Shown here one piece after another: positions 34,850-45,500 of a DNA stretch of 64,000 nt (positions are counted from its first letter, which is position 1; the number at the start of each line of letters is the position of its first letter). Made by a program: the position numbers and the translations under genes. Source of the DNA: Colius striatus (taxonomy: Eukaryota; Chordata; Aves; Coliiformes; Coliidae); the NCBI RefSeq assembly GCF_028858725.1, contig NC_084790.1, positions 3,354,001 through 3,418,000 on the forward strand. Direction: 5' to 3'. Below the pieces are notes generated by a model that saw nothing but the letters and a program-made list of their open reading frames with translations, was not told the origin of the DNA and did not search any database.

Positions 34850-34944
34850 GCGCTTGCCGCCCGCCCCTTCCCCCGCCGCCCGCCCCCCTGCGCGGAGCGG
34901 AGCCGGGCGCTGCGCGGGCAGTGCGCGGGGAGGAGGCGGCGGGG
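34850..34944 (+). promoter_or_regulatory. P3H4: P3H4 GC-rich proximal promoter
   Basis: A run of GC boxes (CCCGCCCC, CCGCCCGCCCCCC) and high CpG directly before the ATG. TATA-less. It is the far half of a divergent pair with FKBP10; about 1.5 kb separates the two start codons. Confidence 0.45.
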
Positions 34945-37900
34945 ATGGGCGGCGCGGCCCTGGCGCTGCTGCTGCTGGCGGCTGCGGGGTTGTGCGCGGC
35001 GCAGTACGAGGAGTACAGCGTGCGCGGCTTTCCCGCGGACGCGCTGGAGCCGCTGCAGCGCGCTTACGCGCGGGCGCTGGCTCAGTACGCGGATGCGCAG
35101 TGGGCGGAGAGCGCCCGGGCGCTGGAGGCCAGCCTGCGGCTGCACCGGCTGCTTCGCGACAGCGAGGCGCATTGTCACCGCCGCTGCGCCCAGCCCGCGG
35201 CGGGGGACCCCGCCGAGGAGCCCCCCGCGGAGGAGGATGGCGCGGCGTGGGAGTGGGAGCGGGAGATGCAGCTCTTCGGGCAGCTGCTGCGCCGCGCCGG
35301 CTGCCTGCGCGCCTGTAAGCGCGACCTGCCCGTCTTCCAGATGCGTTACCCCCCAGCGCAGACTCTGCGCGACTTCCAGCGCCGCTTGCCCTACCAGTAC
35401 CTGCACTACGCGCTCTTCAAGGTGAGGCGGGGGCGCGCAAGTGCCACGCAACGTGGCTGGCGGCGGTGGGAGGGGAGTGGGGGGAGTCCGGTGCCTCTGT
35501 CCCGTGTCGGTCTGGTCTGCACCTTTTGTCCTGCGCCCCTCCGTCCTGCCCCTCCATCCTAGCCCGCCCCCCGTCACACACCCCCATCTGCAGCCCCCCA
35601 CATCCTGCACCCCTCATCCTCTATCCACTAACTCCTCTTCAACACCCCCACTCTACATCTGTCCGCCCTGCATCTCCATCCTGTGCCCTCATCTGCACCC
35701 CCAGCCTGCAACCCCCTGATCTGCACCCCCCAAACCTACTCCCTGCCATCCTGCACCCTGCTTTGCCATCCTGCACCCCCGTTCCTGCTCTCCCTATCTG
35801 GCATCTCCCCCTGCCCTCCCCCCAGCTCCTCCATCCTGCCCCTGCGCCGTGGCACGTCGGCATCATCTGGGACGCATCAGGCAGGACGTGAGGGGTGAGC
35901 CTGGGACGGGGGGCCCAGGTGGTTGTGTCCCACCACCCCACCTTGTCCTGCTCTGGTCCCCCAGAGTGCCTTTGGCCAGGCAGAGTTGCCTGGGGAGGGC
36001 GATGTAGGAGCTGCCCCAGCCAAGGGGCCCAAGCTGGCAGGTCCAGTGCCCCTGTGATTGCTGCAGGACACGTGTCTGGATGCTCCATTGGGGAGAAGCG
36101 CTCGATTGGGCTCACGGTGCAGACGTGGAGGGAAGTTTCATAAGGCATTGCCCCCAGGGTGACTCTCCTTTGGCCAGAGTGGCTCTGGCAGGGGACATTC
36201 CCCTCCCCAGGCTCCCATGCTGGTCGGGGTCCCGCTCTGTGCCACTGGCTGGCTGCCGGGGCTGATGCTGCTTTAGTGCTTAGTGCTGCTGCCCTGCTCA
36301 CCTGGCAGCAGCGAGGGACAGCCTGGCCTAGATCCTTAATGCTTTTTCCTCTTGCTTGGTCTGGCCAGAACCCATCTCATGGACACTTAGTTCAGCTTCT
36401 CCCCCCCTCCACCCCCAGTCTTCCAACCGGAGAGCTCAGAAAGGAGCAGGGCAGCAGGGGCAGCTCACCCAGGCTGGTGGCAGTGCCCAAGAGGAGCAGC
36501 TGCCTGGATCAAATCCACACTGCATGAAGCAAACCCACACCACGTGGATCGTTGCTGGGTCAGTGTGGGGGCCCATGAGGGGCTGAGCTGTCCCCACACC
36601 CACCATGGGCACAGATTGATGTGGCTGCACTTATCTCCATTGTCCATGGTCCCTGGTTTTGTCTGTTACTGCAAGTGGATGATTTGGCTCAGGGCTGGTG
36701 GCACCATGGGTGCCAGGCTGTTCCCTCCCAAGCACCAGCCTTCTGGCCAGTAGTCCCCAGGGACTGGCTGAATGCTGAGCTCCCTGTAGCAGTAGCAGCC
36801 ACCCAGGTTGCCTTCACAGCAGGCAGCTGCATCAGCTCTTCCTCTCTCCCCAGTCAAATAAGATCGAGAAAGCGGTGTCTGCTGCCCACACCTTCCTGCA
36901 GAAGAACCCCAAGCACGAGATGACCTTGAGGTACCTGAACTATTACAGGACGATGCTGGACGTGGATGAATATCTGGTTGACCTCGAGGCTCAGCCCTAT
37001 GAGGTGAGGATGGGCCTCATTAATATTTACAAGTATCTAAACGGTGGGTGTCAGGAGGTTGGGGCAGGAAATCTAGAGACAGGACAGGGGGTGATGGGAT
37101 GAAGCTGGAACACAAAAAGTTCCATTTAAACATAAGGAAAAACTATCTCAGTGCTGAGGTGAGGGAGCCCTGGCCCAGGCTGCCCAGGGAGGGTGTGGAG
37201 GCTCCCTCCTTGGAGGTCTTCAAGATCCACCTGGACACATTCCTGTGTGACCTGATCTGGGAGGGACCTGCTTCTGCAGGGGGGTTGGGCTGGATGAGCT
37301 CTAAAGGTCCCTTCCAACCCCCTCCATTCTGTGCTTCTGTGGTGGCTGGGGCAGGACAGGGGCTCCCTGGGGCTCACTGTGTGCCTGGCTGCCAAAGCCT
37401 GGTCCTGCCAAACCCTGAGGGAAGTAGCTCTCCCTTGCTGGTCGCACGCCTCCTGTCACCAAATATGCATCTCTGTGGGGCCTGTGCTGGGGCTGCAGTC
37501 TCCTCGGCGTGAGCAGGGCAGGTTGGTGCTGCTGGGTGCCTAGAGGGGAGCTGAGCAGTGCCTGTTTGGTCCCTGGCAGCCGATATTCGTGCGGTCGGTG
37601 AAGCTGTACAACAACGGGGACTTCCGGAGCAGTGCAGCCGACATGGAGCAGGCGCTGGCCGAGTACTACAAGTCATACGAGGACTGCCTGGCCAGCTGTG
37701 AGGGTGCCTACGAGCTCCAGGAGTTCAAGGACTTCTACCCCGCCATTGCAGGTGACTGGGCAAGGGCCGGAGGGGTCAGTGGTGTCGGAGGGGAAGGGGG
37801 GCTGGGTGCTGATGGGGCACAATGGCTGTTGTTTCCCCACTCCAGACCACTTTGTGAGTGTGCTGCAGTGCAAGGTGGACTGTGAGACTGAGCTCACCCC

Positions 37901-39183
37901 CAACGTGGGTGGCTACTTTGTGGAGAAGTTTGTGGCCACCATGTACCACTACCTGCAGTTCGCCTACTACAAGCGTGAGTGCCTGTGCGATCCGGGGGTG
38001 GTGGTGGTGGTGGGGAGCTCTGCCCCTGGGTCACCCCAGGGTGTTGGGGGTGCCTGGGCAGGGAGGATGTCACCCCTCTCTGCATCACCTGCTCCCTGCA
38101 GTGAACGACGTGCGGGACGCGGTGCGCAGCGTCTCCAGCTACATGCTCTTCGACCCGGGCGACGCCGTCATGCAGCAGAACTTGGTCTATTACCGCTTCC
38201 ACCGCGAGCGCTGGCGCTTGCAGGAGGAGGACTTCGAGCCTCGGCCGGTGAGGACCCCCCCAGGCCCACCCCCCCCACCCCGTCCTGTGGCTCTGCCAGC
38301 GGTGGAAGGGCTGATGTGTCCCCTGCTCCCTCCCTCCCCGTGCCCAGGAAGCCGTGCGCTACCACAACCGGACGGCTGCGCAGAAGAAGATGCTGGACTT
38401 TGCCAGGCAGTACCTGCAGGCTGATGATGAGGTAAAGGATGGCCCCAGCACAGAATCGTAGGATCACAGGATGGTAGGGTTGGAAGAGACCTTTAGAGCT
38501 CATCCAGTCCAACCCCCCTGCAGAAGCAGCTCCCACCTAGATCAGGTCACACAGGAACATGTCCAGGTGGGTTTGAAGAGCTCCCGAGAAGGAGCCTTCA
38601 CACCCTCCCTGGGCAGCCTGGGCCAGGGCTCCCTCACTGAAACACTGAAATAGTTTCTTCTTATGTTTAAATGGAACTATTTCTGTTCCAGCTTCACCCC
38701 ATCACCCTTTGTCCTGTTGCTAGATACCATAGAAAAAAGTGCTGCCCCAACCTCCTAACACCCACCATTTAAATATTGGTAACTGTTAATGAGATATCCC
38801 CCCTCAATCTCCTCCAGACTAAACATTCCCAGGTCCTGCAGCCTCTCCTCACCAGGAAAGGCAGGTGCAGCCAGGGGTGCTTTTGGGGGTGCTGAGCAGT
38901 GCAGTAGGGTGCTGGGGATACCCCGGGGCAGGGCTTCTTGCTCAGGTCCCACCTCTAAATTAGCCGTGGAGAAGAGGCTGCAGAACGGGCTGCTGAGCCC
39001 CACAGCCTCCTCCTGCCCCATGCTCTGCTGCAGATGGAGGTGGATGGTGACGAGGGGCCGGAGACGTGGGATCTGCCCTCCGACGGCGAGTTCGAGGGCG
39101 AAGGTGACTACGAGGAGGGCTTCTTCGCAGAGTGGTGGCAGGAGCCCAAGACCAAGGGGGACAAAGATGACCAAGGTTCCTGA
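34945..39183 (+). CDS. P3H4: Prolyl 3-hydroxylase family member 4 (SC65/LEPREL4), seven exons
   Basis: Non-catalytic leprecan-family protein of the ER; in mammals it works with P3H3, lysyl hydroxylase 1 and cyclophilin B in collagen lysine hydroxylation. Exons: 34945-35421, 36854-37003, 37580-37751, 37846-37974, 38102-38247, 38348-38431, 39034-39183; 1308 nt, 435 aa (human 437). The start [19 protein letters not shown] is a signal peptide followed by [11 protein letters not shown], matching human QYEKYSFRGFP. Conserved blocks: [50 protein letters not shown] and [15 protein letters not shown]. The acidic C-terminus ([18 protein letters not shown]) is shared with human. There is no 2-oxoglutarate dioxygenase domain, as expected, and no KDEL-type tail. 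CR1 copies sit just past the donors of exons 2 and 6. Confidence 0.96.
35560..35830 (+). repeat. C-rich imperfect tandem repeat in P3H4 intron 1
   Basis: Many variants of CATCCTGCACCCC and ATCTGCACCCCC in loose tandem, almost free of G runs on the plus strand. No strict period. Confidence 0.6.
37006..37345 (+). mobile_element. CR1 3' fragment directly after P3H4 exon 2
   Basis: Begins within a few bases of the donor (exon ends 37003): CTCATTAATATTTACAAGTA and GGTGGGTGTCAGGAGGTTGG, ending CCTTCCAACCCCCTCCATTC. Sense to the gene. Confidence 0.9.
38449..38855 (-). mobile_element. CR1 3' fragment directly after P3H4 exon 6
   Basis: The reversed tail (AGAATCGTAGGATCACAGG) starts about 18 bp after the exon end at 38431. 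The body extends to CTCAATCTCCTCCAGACTAA and CAGCCTCTCCTCACCAGG. Antisense to the gene. Confidence 0.9.
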
Positions 39184-39995
39184 TGCCTGGGCCAGGGGCC
39201 GTGCTGCAGGGTGTGGGGGTGGCTGCAGCTCGTGCACCGGTGCCACCAGGTTCCTTCTTGTTTGCAGAGACCCAGTGAGGAGCCAGGCGAAGAGGCAGCT
39301 GGCTGCGATGGAGCCAGATGGTGGTGGCCCTGTGATGCCATCCTGGGGATACTGGGCTTCAGATTCCTGCCAGCTGCCGTGCAGAAACTCGGGCTCGAGG
39401 GGAAGGGCTGATGCTGCCCGGTGTCGTCTGGACATCTGCTGCCCTGAGCGCAGCCTGATTTCCCTCGGTGGAGCACTGGCACTGCCAGACCACCCTGCCT
39501 GTCCTACAGCTCCCTCCTGGGCCATCCCTGATGTCCCCAAGGAGTCCTGATCAGTGACAGTGCTTCGTGCCACTGGGGTTTACTGTGTTCCTCCCAGGAC
39601 CTGTGGATGGTGCACCAGGACTGACCCTTGCGTTGTCTCAAGGGGTCTGGGAGGCTGCCCCTCCTCTAGGAGCAACGCACCGTGCTGCTGGAGCTGGGTC
39701 CTGCTCCTCCTCAGGGCTTCCTGGAGCTCATACCCTGGTGCCCCCAGCCTCTCAGCCTACCTGCCAGCCCCCAGAGCCCGAGTTGCCTTTGGAGCTCACG
39801 GCCCGGTGCTGCAGTGGGGCTCCCGGTGTGGCTGCAGCCCGGTGAGGCTGCGTTGCCTGTGCCCTGCATGTGCCTTGAATTTTCAGCACACCAGCCCTCT
39901 GTAGCCTTAAGCTCTGTTAATTTAATACTTCCTGGTGTTTTTTAAAATATATTTACTGGTGCTGAACTTTTAATAAAACTCAGACCAGTGTTTTC
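39184..39995 (+). other. P3H4: P3H4 3' UTR
   Basis: Non-coding from the stop to just past AATAAA (39972-39977), which is preceded by the AT-rich TTTTTTAAAATATATTTACT. Confidence 0.75.
39972..39977 (+). terminator. P3H4: P3H4 poly(A) signal AATAAA
   Basis: Canonical hexamer 789 nt after the stop codon, in TTTAATAAAACTC, at the end of an AT-rich patch in otherwise GC-rich DNA. Confidence 0.75.
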
Positions 39996-42230
39996 CCAGC
40001 TGCCTCCACCTCGGGGCTCCCTGGGGCTGGGGTGTGCTGCTGCTGTGGGAGCTGCAGAGGCCCTGCCACGGGAGGGGAAGGGATGGACTGGGGGGCTGAA
40101 TGACCCCATAAAATGGAGGAGACACCCCAGAAGGGCTGGGGAAGGCCTGTGGGGCTGGAGAACCTTGGACTGTGAGAGTAGCCAGGCCCTTGTGAGGCTG
40201 AGGTGGGTCGTGACTACATTGCGACCCATGTGGGGCTCTGTGACTCCCCTCACTGTGCAGGAGAAGCTGACAAGTGACATGAGGTGGCTGCAGAGGGGTT
40301 GGGGGCAGCATGCCTTAGCCCACTGCGGTGTTTGAGATGCGAGATGCATCATCTGCTTGTAGTTTTGGGCAGGTGCATCATACTGCTGCTGACCCAGAGG
40401 GTGCAGCCTGCATCCCCCATGCTGGTCCAGGGTGGCAGAGTGGCACGATGCCCCGTCCCACTGGCATCAGGGCATTTCATAGCCCGTTCTGGAGGCTGCC
40501 ATGGCTGCAGGCAAGCCTGTGCCTGCCCTGGGCATGGAGTGTTGGGCAGCACGGGCACCTCGCTCCTCCCCATGCCTTCCTGCTCCCCGGGGAAGTTTGG
40601 CTTCGAGGACTGAAACCCAGAAGCTGAATCACGGCGTTTGCCCCCAGGGAGGGAAGGGAAGAGGAGGGGAGGGAAGGAAGGGGGCATCAGGGAGGCTGCC
40701 AGCACCCTGCCCTGCCCTGGAGCTTCCATTTGCCAGAGCTTTCCCAGCTCTACCCTCCCTGTGCGGGGCTCGGCATAGGGCTGGGGGCGAGCCCCTAGAC
40801 CCATGCGCAGGCCTCAGGGCTTGGGGCAGAGCTAAGGGGAGGTAGTGCTGGCAGCGAGAGCTTGGGAGGGACAGCCTGCCCTGTTCCCTGGGAGGAGCAG
40901 GGTTTGTCACGGATGGCTCATGGCCACGGTGGGGAGGGGAGCACCAGCCCCATGGGGTGTGGCTGGTGCCTGGATCAGTGGGAAGCTCTCAGCTCAGGGC
41001 GCTGGCGTTGCATTCCGGGGGGCAAAGGCTTGTTTATCTTCCCAACAGGCTGGGCAAGGGTGGCACAGTGCCCATGGGGCCTCCACCCTGCTCTGACACG
41101 TGCTTGGGCACGGCATCCCTTTGCCAGCAACAAACTCGCACTGGGGCACGTGGCTCCTCACTTCCACCTCTCTGCCCCTCGCAGCCCTGGGACGGGGTGT
41201 GCTGGGGTCCCTCCCCTGTGCCCACCTGCAGCTGCTTCCAGCTGGGTCTGGCGCTTCTGGTGTGACTCTGGCAGTGGCTATGGCTGCAAGCAGGGCCACC
41301 ACCCCCTGTGGCACGCAGGGCTGACGTGATGAGCTTCTCTGGCTCCCCTGACCTTGACTGAGAAGTAAGAGATGACTTTTTTGGGCATCTCAGCTGTGGT
41401 GTGCCGTGTGCCCCTCTCCTCGTGCTGGGAGGGCTCTGGCTGTGCTTTGCATCCCCCCCACTCTGTACATAGCAGTGAGATCCTGGTTGGTTTTGCAGGG
41501 ATGTTGGAGGTTCCAGCTCCTGCCTGCCCCCAGAGCTGTGATTTCCTGACTGGGTCAGGCCAGCAGCTGGATGCATCAGAGGACTGAGCAGCAGTCAGTG
41601 CAGGATCAATCCAGAGCAGAGCTCTCCTGACACCTAGACCTGGGGGGCTGGAGGACTGGGGATGCCCACCATGGTCTGGGGTGTGCCCTGGCATCGAGTG
41701 CTCCTTGGTGACGCGGGTGCTGGGTGGTGAAGGCTTCACCTGGGGCCTATGAGGAGCAGGTGAGCTGGGACGGGACGCGGCAGCAGCACCCGGCCAGACC
41801 AGTCTGTCAGGGATGGAAGTGACACAGGCTTCCATCAGCAGCCCGAGCCCTTCCCCAGCAGCTTTTGCTTCCACTGCCGGGCTCTTGCCTCAGTTTCCCA
41901 ACTCGGGCAGCATGCAGCCCCTAGCCAGGGGGGGTGGGTGACGCTCCAGGACCAGACCCTTCCCCACTGTTGCCATGCCTGGGCACCCATCGATGCCAGG
42001 GGATAGAGAGTGGCATCGCAACCGGGAAACCGGGAGTGGCGGGGGAGGCGGCTGCCGGAGGAGTGTGGGCAGGGGGGCGATGCGCAGGGGCGAGAGCGTG
42101 GGAAGCCCGGGCTGCCCCGCAGGGGTACCAGCACCCCACGTGTCGGGGGGCTCCCCCGCACCCCCATCCCGGGAGTGGCCTCGGGGGTCCCTGCGCCCCA
42201 CGGCCGCGCGCGGGGGTCCCGCCGGAGGGT
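39996..42230. other. P3H4-JUP spacer
   Basis: GC-rich spacer of about 2.2 kb. I see no gene, RNA, CR1 or tandem repeat; the numerous open frames reflect low stop frequency at high GC. Confidence 0.5.
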
Positions 42231-42239
42231 GGGGGGGGT

Positions 42240-42540
42240 CCCCGTGGCCCCGCCCCCGCCACACCCACTGACGTCATCCAGGTGGTTCCCCCTCGCGCCG
42301 CCGCGCCTTTTCCCCGCCCGCCGCCTCGCCCCGCCCACTGCTCCCCGCTGCCCAATCACCTGCCGGCGAGGGGCGGGGCGGCCGCGCCCCCGCCAATGGA
42401 CAGAGGATAAACACGTCCGTTGTGGGCGGGGCTGGCATTGACGGACGTGCCGGCTGTCCAATAGCGACCCGCCCAGGCGAGGCGAAGGGGCGGGGCCCGC
42501 GCTGTGGGCGGGGCGCGGCGCGGGGCGCTGCTCGCCTTTT
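42240..42540 (+). promoter_or_regulatory. JUP: JUP CpG-island promoter with CRE, CCAAT and GC boxes
   Basis: Palindromic CRE TGACGTCA at 42269-42276; CCAAT at 42352-42356, 42393-42397 and 42458-42462; several GGGCGGGGC boxes between 42340 and 42520. CpG density stays high to about 43.1 kb. No TATA box at a usual distance. Non-coding exon 1 follows. Confidence 0.65.
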
Positions 42541-42593
42541 GTTCGGGCAGGAGCGCGGCGGCCGCAGAGCCGCGGAGGGGACGCGCCGGGCAG
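42540..42593 (+). other. JUP: JUP non-coding exon 1 (5' limit estimated)
   Basis: The GC-rich leader ends at a strong donor, GGGCAG then GTGAGC (exon end 42593). It would join the acceptor at 52390/52391, seven bases before the start ATG. The 5' end is a guess. Confidence 0.45.
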
Positions 42594-45500
42594 GTGAGCG
42601 GGGCTGGGTCGGGCCGGGGAGCGCGGCAGCCCAACAGCCCCCCCCGGGCACGGGCAGCGCTGCGGCTGCGCGCGTTCCGCCGTGCTGGGGAGCGGCTGCG
42701 TGCGGGGCTGGCAGGAACCAGGTGTCCGGTGCGGTGCAACGCTGGGGCTGCCCCAGCTGGGTCCCGGCGCTGAGCTTCCCGCAGGCGGCGGAGCCGCGTG
42801 CTCCCCGTGAGCCCGGCTCGTCCCGCGTCATGGGGCCGGGGCGAGGCCCGTGGGGCTGCGGGCGGCCGAGCCCAGCCTGCGCGGATCCGGTCGGGCGGGT
42901 CCCCCGGGGGCGCGTCCCCCGCGGGCGGCCGCGTTTTGTCCCGGTTTCTCCCGGCCCCGCTGCCCCGCCCCGCCCGGCGCCGCAGGAGTTTGCAAGTTGT
43001 GATCCCCCGGCCCGCAGCCCCGGTGTGAAGCGGCGGCTCCGTCCCCGGCACCGCCCGGGCGCGCTGTCGGAGCCGCCGCTCCGTGGGTGAGGCGGCGGGG
43101 CGGTGTCGGGGCTGCGGGCGAGGCCTCGGCATGCGGCTCGCCCGAGTGGCCGTGGGGCTCTCGGGTGAGCCGTGGCTGCTGTGTGCCGCGGCCGGCGTGC
43201 CCCGAGCCCTGCCCGGTGTCCGCACGCTGCTGCCGTGCCCGCTCGGGGCTGCCGGCTGCTTTCCCAGGCTACGGTGGGTGGGGGGGTTGGAGGGGGTCGA
43301 GAAGGGATCGAGGGGGCTTGGTGTCACCCGGGCACCCCCACCGTGGTTTGGAAGAGTGCTGGGCTCCGCGCAGGGGAGGGGGTTCCCAGCTGAGCCCCCC
43401 GCGGGTGGCTGACGGCGGTTTATCCAGGCAAGGTGAGGGGAGCGAAACTCTGCCTTTTTGTCTGGTATTTGGAGAGGAGAGAGCGCTCTAATTGCGTTAG
43501 CTGAGTGATTAGCTTAATTAATCAGGTTTACAGATGAAAGGGTAGTACTGAAATGTTGCTGGGAGTTGCCCTGGGAAGGAGACGTAGGCTGTCTTGTGAG
43601 CAACTTGAGAGACATTTGTGCCGCGGGAGGAGAGGGAATGGCTGCTGAGACGGCGCGGCCACCCCCTAGGAGTGGTCCCGGGTGATCCACGTCTGTCGTG
43701 CCTGCATGGGTGAAGGCTGCAGCCTGCACCCCCTCTTGCCAGCCCCCTACACCACCTCCCTCAGCTTTCCTGCAGTGCTGTCGGGGTGCCTGGGCGAGCC
43801 CCATGCCTGGGGTGAAGCTTCCCGTTGTCTTCCCTGTGCTGGAAAGGTGGTGGGGGCTGGAGACACCCCAGAACCCAGCTGGGTCTGTCCCCTGCCATCG
43901 CTGCACCTCTTGCTCCAGCCCACGTTGTGCTGCTTTTGGTGCTTGGTGCCAACCCCAACACCCGGTTGTCTCGGGTCCATCTGCCATCGGGCTGGCGGGG
44001 AGCCGGGGGCGAAGCGTGTCGCTGCCAGCTGCCGCGGGGAACGGGGCTGGAGCCGTGCCGGGAGTGTGCTCTCGGGGCTGTCATCCACATCCAGGGGGGT
44101 GCAGTGCCCCAGGGGTCTGCTGCAGGGTGTGTGGCCCGGCTGGTAATGGGGCTGGGGAGATTTTTAAAGGCTGATGTGTTATCAGAGTTGGCTGGAAGGA
44201 GTGTAGAGTAACCCAGTGAAACAGCCTTTGCAAAACTGAAGCCTGTAATTGTTCATCGCTCTGGAGGGTTTCCATAAAGTGTCATGAAAAACTCATTTTA
44301 CTGTTAATTTGGCTGAAACAAGTTGGCCATTGGGATGGGAATGTGCAGAGATCCTGGCGTCGGTGGCCGAGGAGCGTTTTCTCTTCCAGGGCTGTCTCCT
44401 GTGTGGGTGCTGGGGAGATTCGAGTCCCCACGGCTCAGGGGGCTTGCGGGGTGCTGGGGGAAGGTGGGGTGGCTGTGGCAGGGCCCTCGCTTCCAGACAA
44501 TGGTGTTTACAGCCTATTGTCTGTGCGATGTGGCGTGTCCTCACCGGCTCCAGGAAGCGTGTTGAGCCGGGCTGCTGGGGAGGGGGAGGCTGTCAGGGCT
44601 GGGCACGCCAGGGACTTGTGCACTGTGGGGAAGCATCGACCACCTCAGCAATGCAGGTGACTCCTGGCTTGGCTGCAGCCAGGGACCCTTTAGAGAATTT
44701 CCCCTTTGGTCCCAGCGCTGTTGCAGTGTTCTATTCAAATGCTGTGCTAATCCCATTAACTCTCTCCCCTTTACTTCCCCCACCTGAAATCCTTAATCAG
44801 CTCTAGCAGCTGGGGCGGGCGGCTGTGGTGCAGCCACACGGCTTTTTCGGCTGAGGCTGTTCCTGTGATGATGGTTTCCTTTCAAGGCTGTGGTTTGGTG
44901 TGGGAGCTCTTGGATGGGATTTGGCTTTTTATTGCACTTCCAGATCTCAGGGGTTTAAGAAGGTTGCTCCTGCTTGCTCACAGATGGCAGAGCCTTCGGA
45001 GCCAAGGAGCTGCTCTAGGCACTCGCTTTGCAGGCTGGGGGAAGTGGAGGCTCTTTGCAAAGAACTTGCAAGGCTTTAATTGTAGCATCTGTACTGAGGC
45101 TTAACGTTCATCTCGAAGGTTTAAATTAGACTGGCTTCTAATTAACAGGAGTTTAAAAGAAGTTCAATTCCTATTAAAGCAGCTAGAGTCTACCTTGGAC
45201 TTGAGCTTTTACCTTGGTTTCAGCTGGTGCTTTCCCACCTTGTCAGGGTGTGTGCAGCACCCAGCATCACCCAGAACTGGAGCTTGGGTGGTGGCTCTCA
45301 GTCCCATGGGAGTGTGGGAAGTCCCAGGTCGATCTGGGTGGGTGGAAGCAGCTGGGACAGCAGCTCAAGAGGGCACCAGGACTGCAGCGTTGCCTTGGAT
45401 CCCTGCAGTATTCTCTGCTTTGGGAGGGTTGTTTTTTAATCCCCCTTTCCCCATGGACACTGTTTGGTGAAGCAATGGAGGATGGTGGGAGGGTGTGAAG

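Noticed and set aside
34921-34944. P3H4 start at an upstream GTG
   Set aside because: The ATG at 34945 gives a clean signal peptide matching the family; GTG starts are not expected in vertebrate nuclear genes.
38755-39573. 272-codon minus-strand open frame over the P3H4 3' end
   Set aside because: It crosses a CR1 and the antisense of the last P3H4 exon; no family resemblance.
42356-43491. Long open frames in the JUP CpG island
   Set aside because: High GC removes stops; the frames lie across a promoter, non-coding exon and intron and share no known domain.
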